A DNA stretch of 6,223 nt from an uncultured Opitutia bacterium. GTDB taxonomy: Bacteria > Verrucomicrobiota > Verrucomicrobiia > Opitutales > UBA953. Within the stretch, counting starts at the first letter, position 1. The number at the start of each line of letters is the position of its first letter. The translations under genes were made by a program, and so were the position numbers. The notes beneath the pieces were generated by a model that was given only the letters and a program-made list of their open reading frames with translations, was not told the DNA's origin and made no database searches. Of the stretch, positions 1 to 6,222 are shown piece by piece. The DNA is taken from assembly GCA_903895475.1 (NCBI GenBank), contig CAITUF010000217.1:1-6223 (forward strand), given 5' to 3'.

Positions 1-777
1 CCGCCGGTGAGCGGTGCGCTCGCTGGCCCGGCGGGCGGGGCCAAGGGCCTAGCTTCCGCAAGTAATGGGGCGGGGAAGGGCATGGGCTTTGGCGGAGCCA
101 ATGGCACGGCAAGGCACTTCGTCGGTAAGCCCGTCATGGGGGCGACGATTCGGGCCCAGCACGTAGCGGTGTACTTAGATTGCTCAGGCTCGATGAAGCC
201 CTACCTCGAGCGGGTGACGGCGGAGATCCGCAAGCAGTACCCCGACGCCGATGTTTTCCTCTTCGATGGGGCGCGCATCGTGGCGGTCGAGGACCAGATT
301 GTTTACGGCCGCACCTTTCGCGGCGAAGCCCCGCGGCTGACCGAGGCCCCTTCGCAGACGGTCGAGCCTACCCTCACGCCCGTCGGCCGTCAGCTCTTAG
401 CCCGCCTCCGCCTGCCGTGCGAGAAGGGCTCACTCGGGGCGTGGATCGACCGACTGCTCGTCGAGAAGTATGATGCGTTGGTAGTGTTCTCGGACTTCCA
501 AGACGGCATCCGTGTCTATGACGAGAAACGGAAGGGTCATCCGTCCCTCATTTACTCCGATAGTTCTTACCATCAGGTCGGGCGCACCTTGCCGTCCGGA
601 CGCTGGCAGGAACAGTGGCTCCAAGCCTTCCGGCAGGCCGAGCAGGGGAAAGGTCCGCGGTTGTACCTGTTCTCCATCCAGGGCGAGCCTCAAGGCTTCC
701 TGCAGCGCTGCGTCGAGGCCTCGGGCGGGGCTTCGATTAACGTCCGGTGGTTACGGGCGGTCCGGCGGGCTCCTTGA
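1..777 (+). CDS. vWA (von Willebrand factor A) domain protein, probably 5'-truncated by the window edge
   Basis: The frame is open from base 1. A GTG at 7 would give 256 residues, but two in-frame Pro codons precede it and the first 35 residues are a Gly/Ala-rich linker, so the real start probably lies upstream. Numbering from the GTG, a vWA fold starts near residue 51 with a hydrophobic strand (VAVYLD). The full MIDAS metal site is visible: D58-x-S60-x-S62 (DCSGSM), a Thr in LTP at about 124, and an Asp in FSDFQDG at about 163-166. Such domains bind a divalent cation and usually mediate protein-protein contacts. In PVC bacteria, vWA domains behind Gly-rich linkers are often membrane-anchored envelope proteins (family knowledge). 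No anchor is visible here, but one could lie upstream. It is the first visible gene of the plus-strand set, with the thioesterase following after 33-45 bases. Ligand and partner are unknown. The domain call is firm; the start is not. Confidence 0.82.
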   Translation, partial: PPVSGALAGPAGGAKGLASASNGAGKGMGFGGANGTARHFVGKPVMGATIRAQHVAVYLDCSGSMKPYLERVTAEIRKQYPDADVFLFDGARIVAVEDQIVYGRTFRGEAPRLTEAPSQTVEPTLTPVGRQLLARLRLPCEKGSLGAWIDRLLVEKYDALVVFSDFQDGIRVYDEKRKGHPSLIYSDSSYHQVGRTLPSGRWQEQWLQAFRQAEQGKGPRLYLFSIQGEPQGFLQRCVEASGGASINVRWLRAVRRAP

Positions 778-798
778 TGCCTTGGCGGTTGCACCGTC

Positions 799-804
799 GG
801 GGGA
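799..804 (+). promoter_or_regulatory. Possible ribosome binding site for the thioesterase TTG start
   Basis: GGGGGA ends six bases before TTG 811 and 18 before ATG 823. Its spacing fits only the TTG start, so it argues for a 144-residue thioesterase. The match to the anti-Shine-Dalgarno is weak (G-run only). The purine stretch AAGGG at 817-821 is too close to ATG 823 to act as its binding site. Confidence 0.3.
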
Positions 805-822
805 CTTCGTTTGCATAAGGGC

Positions 823-1245
823 ATGGTGACCTTCCCGGCTGAATACCGCGCGCATTTCTCGGACACTGACGCCGCCGGCATCGTGCATTTCTCGACCATC
901 TTCTTCTGGGTCGAGGCCACCGAAGAGGCTATCTTCCGTCACCTGCACCTGCCGTTCCTGAAGACTGACGGTGCCAAGCTTTCTGGCTTCCCGCGGGTTC
1001 GCGTTGAGTGCGACTACCTTTTTCCGATCTACCGTGACGACGTCGTCAAGGTCACGCTGACCCCGGCCGAAATCGGCGATAAGAAACTCGTCTGGATCTT
1101 CGATGCCCACGTCGGGGAACGCGCCGTCGCCAAGGGCAAACTCACGACCGTCTACGCGTGGCGCGACGGTCAGAGCCCCATGTCCGCCGCCTTGGTGCCG
1201 CTCGAGATCAAGCAGGCCCTGCAGCGCCACTTCGGAGAAGTCTGA
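823..1245 (+). CDS. Acyl-CoA thioesterase, hot-dog fold (4HBT/YbgC type)
   Basis: A 140-residue protein from ATG 823, typical for single-domain 4HBT/YbgC thioesterases (about 130-150 residues). These cytoplasmic enzymes hydrolyse acyl-CoA thioesters. The N-terminal signature FSDTDAAGIVHF matches the family motif (DTDxxGxVxxxxY-like). The second Asp (D16 from ATG) aligns with the catalytic Asp of Pseudomonas 4-hydroxybenzoyl-CoA thioesterase. It is followed by the helix containing FFWVEATEEA and the sheet segment RVRVECDYLFPIYRDD, as usual for the hot-dog fold. An in-frame TTG at 811 adds four residues and has GGGGGA six bases upstream, so it is a real alternative start; ATG was preferred by codon and by the usual distance to the motif. 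The next gene starts 3 bases after the stop, so the two are very likely cotranscribed. Substrate cannot be read from sequence. A DHNA-CoA hydrolase role in menaquinone synthesis is possible because that group shares the TDAAG motif, but no menaquinone gene is present here. Confidence 0.88.
   Translation: MVTFPAEYRAHFSDTDAAGIVHFSTIFFWVEATEEAIFRHLHLPFLKTDGAKLSGFPRVRVECDYLFPIYRDDVVKVTLTPAEIGDKKLVWIFDAHVGERAVAKGKLTTVYAWRDGQSPMSAALVPLEIKQALQRHFGEV
1234..1240 (+). promoter_or_regulatory. Ribosome binding site for the Agl23-like gene
   Basis: GGAGAAG lies inside the last codons of the thioesterase gene, eight bases before ATG 1249. It is the best Shine-Dalgarno match in the plus-strand set. It supports the ATG and, with the 3-base intergenic gap, suggests translational coupling of the two genes. 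Confidence 0.6.
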
Positions 1246-1248
1246 GGG

Positions 1249-2685
1249 ATGGGCCGTTTCGCCAAAGTCCTCTTGATCGGGCTAGTCGCCCTCGGGGTAC
1301 TCGGGTGGATGCTCTTGGTCATGCAGGGTGGTGTCTTCATGCATTCTCCCGTGAGCCCGCCAGGAATCCAGACATGGCCGCCCCGTCTTCATGCGGACGA
1401 GGCTGTCCAATGGTCCTTGGCTAAGGATTCCTCCGAGGGCGTGCCGTACAGCATCAACCAGGATAAGTTCCATGGGCCGGCCTTGGCCGTCGCGGCGCAG
1501 GTCGTGTTGGCTGCGCGTGGCCTTAAGTTCGACGACGCCAGCGAGGCCGACCTCCGCCTCGTCCCATTCCTGTTTTACCTGCTCATCTGCGCGGCGCCGT
1601 TCTTCTTGCGTGACGTCGCTTGGCCTACGCGCTGTTTAGCCGCCTTTCTTTTGCTGATGGGCTCGGCCGGTTGCTATTTTGGTCACTACTTCATTCAAGA
1701 GCCACTACTCGTGGCAGGCTTCGTGTGGGGCGTGCTGCTCTGGTTGCAATCGGCGGGCGGCGAGCGCCCAGCTTGGTGGGCGCTATTCTCCGGCGCGGCC
1801 TTTGGGTTCTCCTTGGCCTGCAAGGTCACGGCAGCGGCCTACCTGGGGATTCTCTTGGTCGCTCTGCTTGTATGCGCTCGTGAGACGCTCACTTGGCGTC
1901 GGGTCGGTTGGGCGACCTTGGGTGCCATCGTTGTCTGGGTCAGTCTGCAGACGGTCCTATTCACCGACTGGGAAGGCATGATTGCTTGGGCCCTTCAGTT
2001 ATGGCGTTCCTTCGCCGTCGCTTCAGGCAATGATGACACCCTCACGCTCACCAATCCCGGGTATTGGTGGACGGTCGGACTTTGGTTGGCTGCGTTGGTG
2101 GGCATTCGCCTAGTTCGCGGTGGCCAGCGTTCCGCCGAAGACGTCCCGCTCGCCCTCGCGGTCGGTTGTTTCCTATTCCACCTCGCCTTGCCCTACAAGA
2201 CCCCGTGGCTGCTCTTCCTGCCGGTCTGCTTGAGTCTAACGATGGCTTGGCCGTTGTTGGCGCAACGAGGGGCATTCCTTTGGTTATCTTCGGCGGTTGC
2301 CGCAACGGCTTTCGTGTTCGCCTGCACGGGTACATTGGAGCGCCATACGCCGACCAGAGCCCGCGGTACTCTGCTGGCCCGTGATCTCGGTGAATTCCAG
2401 CAAGCGTGGCAAAAGGCCCATCCTGGCAAGCCGTTCTATGTCGCCATTGATGGCGGTCACTATTGGCCCTTACCCTATTACCTTCGGGCGTTCCAAGTCG
2501 GGTACGGGGAATTCGACGGGGCGGAACGCGCCCCCGTCCGCATCTTGGAGGCCCATGATTCCAGCAGGCCGGCCGTGCCTGGATATCAGACCCATAGACT
2601 CCGTCTGCGCAGGGACGAAGATTACTGGGTGCTTCTCGACGCCACCAACAAGGTCGACATCCCCCTCATGTTCGGTGAATGGTGA
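1249..2685 (+). CDS. Agl23-like (TIGR03663-type) GT-C membrane glycosyltransferase
   Basis: A 478-residue polytopic membrane protein with about 9-11 hydrophobic segments. The first is at residues 7-25 and others lie near 104-120, 128-145, 152-167, 176-207, 219-238, 273-287, 299-315, 318-336 and 342-360. The first extracytoplasmic loop has LHADEA (D50, E51), matching the acidic catalytic motif after TM1 in GT-C enzymes, then KFHGPAL (73-79), matching the YHGPLL segment of the Agl23 family. YFIQEPLL (147-154) fits the second acidic loop motif, and YKTPWLL and the C-terminal WPLPYYLR (406-413) match other conserved family positions. GT-C enzymes transfer sugars from polyprenyl-phosphate donors on the outer face of the inner membrane. 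Archaeal Agl23 was named for association with flippase activity; the bacterial role is not established. The soluble tail is about residues 361-478. The gene follows the thioesterase by 3 bases and precedes the ApbE-like gene by 22. An ArnT/PMT-like annotation would be the broader alternative. Family assignment is good; acceptor and sugar are unknown. Confidence 0.8.
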   Translation: MGRFAKVLLIGLVALGVLGWMLLVMQGGVFMHSPVSPPGIQTWPPRLHADEAVQWSLAKDSSEGVPYSINQDKFHGPALAVAAQVVLAARGLKFDDASEADLRLVPFLFYLLICAAPFFLRDVAWPTRCLAAFLLLMGSAGCYFGHYFIQEPLLVAGFVWGVLLWLQSAGGERPAWWALFSGAAFGFSLACKVTAAAYLGILLVALLVCARETLTWRRVGWATLGAIVVWVSLQTVLFTDWEGMIAWALQLWRSFAVASGNDDTLTLTNPGYWWTVGLWLAALVGIRLVRGGQRSAEDVPLALAVGCFLFHLALPYKTPWLLFLPVCLSLTMAWPLLAQRGAFLWLSSAVAATAFVFACTGTLERHTPTRARGTLLARDLGEFQQAWQKAHPGKPFYVAIDGGHYWPLPYYLRAFQVGYGEFDGAERAPVRILEAHDSSRPAVPGYQTHRLRLRRDEDYWVLLDATNKVDIPLMFGEW

Positions 2686-2707
2686 TGGCCTTGATACCCC
2701 TTTCCCT

Positions 2708-3646
2708 ATGAGCGAACGCAACGTCATCCACAATTTCTCCCATGAGGCCATGGGCGCGCGCTTCTGGATTCGCATCGCGGACGAAGACCGCTCGTATGCC
2801 GAACGCGCCGCGGAATCGATCTTCTACGCCATCGACGAACTAGACTTCCAAGTCGACGCCCGCCACGACAGCGGCCCGCTCGCTGGGGTTAACGGCATGC
2901 CCGATGGTGCCCTCGTGGCCGCGGGCGACCATTTCCAGACGCTCTGGAATTTCTCCCAAGCCCTGAAGGAAGAATCTGCAGGCGCCTTCGACGTCACGGC
3001 CGGCACACTCTTTCGCTACTGGGAAGCCCGCGGGACGCCTTCCTTCAACCCGGATGACGCCGAATGGAATAAGGCCTACAACGATTTCCGCGGGGCTGAG
3101 TTCAAACTCGCGGGTACGGAATTCACGTGCGTGAAGTCAGGTGCAGCGGTCGACTTCGGGGCCATCATCCGTGGGCTCGCCGTCGATCGTATCGCGGATA
3201 TGCTCGAGAACAGTTGGGGTATCCATCGTGCACTCATCATGGGGGGCGGGGGCGTCGTGTTGGCCTTGGATCCACCTGGTGACTCCAACGGCTGGCGCAT
3301 CGGTATGGGCAAGGACAAGGAGATGAACCTTTGCCGCTTTGCCCTCGCGAGCAAATCCAACGAACGTCAGGCCACGCAGTTTGTCGATCCGCGCACCGGC
3401 CAATGCATCACGCTGGCCGCACCAGTGCGTACGCTTGCCTCCGGTGCCCTTGAGGCCGCGGGCATCGCGATGGCCGTGGCGGTCCAATCCCCCTCCGAAG
3501 CCGAAGAGCTCATCCGCCAAGGCTGCAGTCGCGGCGCTTGGCTGCCGGACGGTACCGCCTTGGGTGCGGCGATGAACTTCGACCTCACCGACCGTCCTGC
3601 TCCGACTCCGACGCCGGAATCGACGCCCACGCCGGAGGCTAGTTGA
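2708..3646 (+). CDS. Divergent ApbE-family protein (FAD:protein FMN transferase fold), metal site apparently lost
   Basis: A 312-residue protein of normal ApbE length. ApbE enzymes use FAD and Mg to attach FMN to a Thr in membrane flavoproteins such as NqrB/C and RnfD/G. Family landmarks appear in order: EAMGARFWIRI (13-23), GAFDVTAGTLFRYW (92-105), DFGAIIRGLAVDR (149-161, usual form DLGGIAKGYAVD), ALIMGGGG (175-182), FVDPRTG (225-231). Key residues differ: the usual DALATA-type motif with metal-binding Asp and Thr reads AGIAMA (251-256), with Ala and Met in their places. The acidic residue after GG is Gly, Lys of AKGY is Arg, and His before the IDP motif is Gln. There is no signal peptide or lipobox, although many ApbE proteins are exported. 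The tail (297-312) is Pro/Thr/Glu-rich. ATG 2708 is where homology begins, though no Shine-Dalgarno precedes it and the frame is open upstream inside the Agl23-like gene. No flavinylation target (S/T-G-A-S/T type) was seen in the window. Family membership is confident; catalytic activity is doubtful. Confidence 0.85.
   Translation: MSERNVIHNFSHEAMGARFWIRIADEDRSYAERAAESIFYAIDELDFQVDARHDSGPLAGVNGMPDGALVAAGDHFQTLWNFSQALKEESAGAFDVTAGTLFRYWEARGTPSFNPDDAEWNKAYNDFRGAEFKLAGTEFTCVKSGAAVDFGAIIRGLAVDRIADMLENSWGIHRALIMGGGGVVLALDPPGDSNGWRIGMGKDKEMNLCRFALASKSNERQATQFVDPRTGQCITLAAPVRTLASGALEAAGIAMAVAVQSPSEAEELIRQGCSRGAWLPDGTALGAAMNFDLTDRPAPTPTPESTPTPEAS
3602..3640 (+). repeat. Short direct repeats coding a Pro/Thr/Glu tail
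   Basis: The octamer ACGCCGGA occurs twice within about 30 bases at the 3' end of the ApbE-like gene, together with repeated CCGAC/CGACGCC units. It encodes alternating Pro, Thr and Glu (PTPTPESTPTPE). Such low-complexity tails commonly vary in length by slippage. The last bases also form the 3' end of the convergent TPR gene. Confidence 0.45.
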
Positions 3647-5384
3647 GTAGTTTCTCGAGGTCCGTCAGTAGCTGCTCACGGTCACCAGAGAAGAGGAAGG
3701 TGTCCGCGCCGACGGAACGGAGCGCGGCCTCCAAGACATCACGGGGCGGCTTACGGGTGGCCATGAGGCGACGTAGGTAGGTCTCGAGGTCGCCCGCAAT
3801 CTGCGGATGGGCCAACTTGAGCTGCACAATCTGCAGGAGGATGGATTGGTTATTCTCGTTTTGCAGGTGCGCGGCGATGAGCATGTTATTCGCCTCCACA
3901 TAGCGCTTGGCGGCGATGAGTTTACGGCCGGACGCCACGAGCAACTGCGGCGGGACATTCTTGTTCTGCATCAGGCGCTGCAAGTTAATCAGGCCGATCT
4001 CAGGTTGACCGTCGGCGAAGTAGCCGATGGTACGCAATGCGTCGAAGGCGATACGCGTCTCGCTCATCCACTGTTCGCGGTCGCTCTGGCGAATGAGCTC
4101 TTCGACGAGCAGGACGGCAGCGTGCGGTTGCTGGGAGTTGATGAGGCACTCCACATGGGTGAGCGCAAACTTTAGGCGGTTGGGGAAGCGGCGTTCCTCC
4201 GACCACTTGAGTAGGCGTCCGGTCAGCGCCGGCTGGATACTGTCGTTGGCATACTGGGCCAGTTCTAGCATGGCCCGATCGTTGCGGCCATGTTCGCGAA
4301 GCAGTTTATCGATGATGCCCTCGCGTTTGGCGGCGTTCTCGGGGCCGGGAATGAGGAAGAGCGACTGGATAGTCGGGCCAGGGTTGGACGGGTCTTTGAT
4401 GAACAGTAAGTCGAGGCAATCGCGGGCCCCGGCAAGGTTACCGTTATCCTTGAGCCATTTCGCTTTCAGTTCGAGGAGGCGGGTGACCCCAGGGTAGGCC
4501 GAGGTCGCCGCATCGAGAAGTTTCAGGGCTTCGGCTCGTTCGTTGGTTTCCCAGAGGACTTGGCACTTAAGGAGAAAGCCTTCGGGCGTTTGGTCCAATT
4601 GGTAGGCTTGGATTAGGCGCGAGGTCTCGGTGTAGTTGCCGCGGAGGAAGTTGGCCTGGGCTTGGGCAATCTGTAGGTCGCTCTTGATGCCCGCGTTAAG
4701 GCCGGCCATCGGCAGGTACTTCTTCGCACAGTCGATGATGCGCTGATCCTGGTCTAGCATGAAGCCGCGGTAGAGGAAGGACCGGAAGTGCGTTTGGTCA
4801 TCCAGCGAGAATTCTAAGGATTCCTCGAGGATCTGGTAGGCGTCGAGCGGTCGGCCAAAGGCGAAAAAGAGGTCGGCGCAAAGCCGTTGCGCCTCGAGGT
4901 TCTTGGGGGCGAGGTTCGCGCCGGTCCCGATATACTTGGAGAACTCAGCGTAGTCTTGCCGGACGAGCGCCGCCTTGGCCACCGTCACGAAGTATTCGCC
5001 TTTGTGTTGAAGGTGGGCGATACGCCCGTATTCCTCGCGGCTCTTCAGCATGAGCGCCCGTTCCCGCCGCCGGATTTCTTCCTTGGTCAGCGGGAGGTTG
5101 GCGAACCAGTTCCCGATAGAGTCTGGGAAATAGAGGTACATATCTCCGCGGCGGGTCGTCGTGATGCCGCCCATGTAGCGTTCTTTAAAGTAGTAGGCTT
5201 CGGAGCCGAGGAGCCAGGCCGCTAGGGCCGTCACCGGTATGACCCAGGCTAAGCGCGGCCAATTGGGACGGTAGGCCAAGTCATGGTAGCCTTTCTGCTC
5301 CACCACTACCAACCCCAGCAGCAACCGGCGGGCCCGTTTGTTGCCCGGGCCCTGTCCATAGACGTAAGAGGGATCGTCGGCCAT
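3639..5384 (-). CDS. Membrane-anchored TPR-like repeat protein, function unknown
   Basis: From ATG 5384 this is a 581-residue protein. A basic N-terminus (KRARR, 16-20) precedes one clear transmembrane segment at about residues 44-61 (LAWVIPVTALAAWLL). By the positive-inside rule the large C-terminal part should face the periplasm. A charged stretch (TKEEIRRRERALMLKSREE, about 100-118) is likely helical. The rest is alpha-helical, with TPR-like units at roughly 131-164, 166-197, 268-300 and 300-333. The last two show the Leu/Trp, Ala and Pro spacing of TPRs (for example AKWLKDNGNLAGARDCLDLL ending in DPSN). Further helices continue to the C-terminus. No catalytic motif is visible, so a scaffold role is inferred from repeat type only. 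A TTG at 5396 would add four residues and has AGGGA just upstream. It lies 55 bases after the YyaL-like gene on the same strand and is probably cotranscribed with it. Its 3' end overlaps the ApbE-like gene by 8 bases. I do not recognise a named family. Confidence 0.8.
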   Translation of the reverse strand: MADDPSYVYGQGPGNKRARRLLLGLVVVEQKGYHDLAYRPNWPRLAWVIPVTALAAWLLGSEAYYFKERYMGGITTTRRGDMYLYFPDSIGNWFANLPLTKEEIRRRERALMLKSREEYGRIAHLQHKGEYFVTVAKAALVRQDYAEFSKYIGTGANLAPKNLEAQRLCADLFFAFGRPLDAYQILEESLEFSLDDQTHFRSFLYRGFMLDQDQRIIDCAKKYLPMAGLNAGIKSDLQIAQAQANFLRGNYTETSRLIQAYQLDQTPEGFLLKCQVLWETNERAEALKLLDAATSAYPGVTRLLELKAKWLKDNGNLAGARDCLDLLFIKDPSNPGPTIQSLFLIPGPENAAKREGIIDKLLREHGRNDRAMLELAQYANDSIQPALTGRLLKWSEERRFPNRLKFALTHVECLINSQQPHAAVLLVEELIRQSDREQWMSETRIAFDALRTIGYFADGQPEIGLINLQRLMQNKNVPPQLLVASGRKLIAAKRYVEANNMLIAAHLQNENNQSILLQIVQLKLAHPQIAGDLETYLRRLMATRKPPRDVLEAALRSVGADTFLFSGDREQLLTDLEKLLN

Positions 5385-5400
5385 CGCTGCAATCAATCAA

Positions 5401-5405
5401 TCCCT
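5401..5405 (-). promoter_or_regulatory. Possible ribosome binding site for the TPR gene
   Basis: Read on the minus strand this is AGGGA. It lies four bases before an in-frame TTG (5396-5394) and 16 before ATG (5384-5382). The spacing is too long for the ATG and short for the TTG. It therefore leaves the start undecided and slightly favours the TTG. Confidence 0.3.
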
Positions 5406-5439
5406 GACCCGCTTTACGGCAAGAGCGGAGTGGCGCCGT

Positions 5440-6222
5440 TCACAGTGCGTCCGCAATTTCCGCGAGGTCGTGGGTCGGTGTCTGACAGGTCGGGCCGACG
5501 CAAAGCTGGAAACCAGGGGTTTCCGGCGAAGGGACGAGTAAGACGCGGCGATGGGGGCGGGCGTGGGCTGAGGTGTTTACCTGCCCACTTAAGGTGGCCT
5601 GGAGTGCGTCCAGATTGGCGCCAGGGGCGTGCTTGAGGACGGCGTGCCCCATCGCGTAGTGTGTGAGGCCTTCTAAAGCGTGGGCGACTCCGTTGGGTAC
5701 ATTGCGGGCCATGCCACCGTAGGCTTGTGCGAGGTCTTCAAGGGTTTGGCGCCAGCGGTCTTCGCCGGTCAGCGTGTAGGCCTCCGCGCATACGTGGATC
5801 ATAGAAGAGTTACCGGCGGGGACTGCGTTATCAAACCAGTCTTTCTGGCGGACCGAAAGGTCGTCGCGACCCGCGGGTGCGAAGAAGAAGCCGACGGCGT
5901 GCGGGTCGGCGAAGCGGTCGGTCGTAGCCTGTATGAGGGCACGGGCCCGGTCGGAGAAGCGTCGGGACTCACTGGGGAGTCCCCAGGACGTATAGGCCGC
6001 AAGCGTGAGTTCGGCTTGGGCGAACCAAGCGTAGTCGGTGAGGTTACCCGCCAGCGAGGCTTGGTTCCCGTGTGCGACTGATCGGAGCGTGGGCGAAGCT
6101 CCCTCCGCCGCGAAGAGTTTCCAGGCGTGGGCTTCGAGGTCGGCGGCGAGCACGAACCAATCTTTACGACCAAAAATCCAGGCGGCCTTCGCCAAGGCGC
6201 GGATGAGTAAGGCGTTCCATCC
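5440..6222 (-). CDS. YyaL/SPATA20-type thioredoxin domain protein, C-terminal part only (5' end beyond the window)
   Basis: The frame is open from the right edge; the first visible residues GWNALLIRALAKAA match the WNxLMIxALAKA segment in the middle of YyaL/SPATA20 (DUF255) proteins, so the start lies outside. These proteins are usually about 650-700 residues: an N-terminal thioredoxin-like domain, absent here, then an (alpha/alpha)6-barrel region resembling N-acylglucosamine 2-epimerases. About 260 residues, the last two fifths, are present. Other family landmarks are NLTDYAWFAQAELTL, GFFFAPAG, RQKDWFDNAVPAGNS (usual form RxKxxxDxAxPSGNS) and the ending LCVGPTCQTPTHD. The two Cys of that ending (codons at 5500-5502 and 5485-5487) form the usual C-terminal CxxxxC pair. 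Nothing in the visible part is frameshifted or missing. The biochemical function of the family is not settled; a redox or sugar-related role is suggested by its domains. The membrane-anchored TPR gene follows on the same strand. Confidence 0.88.
   Translation of the reverse strand, partial: GWNALLIRALAKAAWIFGRKDWFVLAADLEAHAWKLFAAEGASPTLRSVAHGNQASLAGNLTDYAWFAQAELTLAAYTSWGLPSESRRFSDRARALIQATTDRFADPHAVGFFFAPAGRDDLSVRQKDWFDNAVPAGNSSMIHVCAEAYTLTGEDRWRQTLEDLAQAYGGMARNVPNGVAHALEGLTHYAMGHAVLKHAPGANLDALQATLSGQVNTSAHARPHRRVLLVPSPETPGFQLCVGPTCQTPTHDLAEIADAL

Noticed and set aside
778..810. Gap between the vWA and thioesterase genes, considered as a promoter site
   Set aside because: It is only 33 bases with no recognisable -35/-10 pair; readthrough from the vWA gene is simpler.
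751..1230. Minus-strand open frame of 159 codons opposite the thioesterase
   Set aside because: It mirrors the clear thioesterase gene. High GC keeps antisense frames open, and its translation resembles no family.
2297..2707. 137-codon in-frame extension upstream of the ApbE-like ATG
   Set aside because: It overlaps the C-terminal 40% of the Agl23-like gene, its translation is Arg/Ser/Pro-rich with no family resemblance, and ApbE homology begins just after ATG 2708.
3137..3520. Minus-strand open frame of 127 codons inside the ApbE-like gene
   Set aside because: It is a shadow of a well-supported gene and has no recognisable domain or ribosome site.
4027..4497. Plus-strand open frame of 156 codons inside the TPR gene
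   Set aside because: Its translation is Ser/Arg-rich, typical of an antisense frame, while the minus-strand frame encodes coherent amphipathic repeats.
5409..5428. Inverted repeat CCGCT...AGCGG between the YyaL-like and TPR genes, a possible terminator
   Set aside because: The minus-strand stem is only five base pairs before a mismatch and no T-run follows, so it does not look like an intrinsic terminator.
5283..5636. Plus-strand open frame of 117 codons spanning the gap between the two minus-strand genes
   Set aside because: It covers coding ends of both genes, is Arg/Gly-rich and has no family match that I can recognise.
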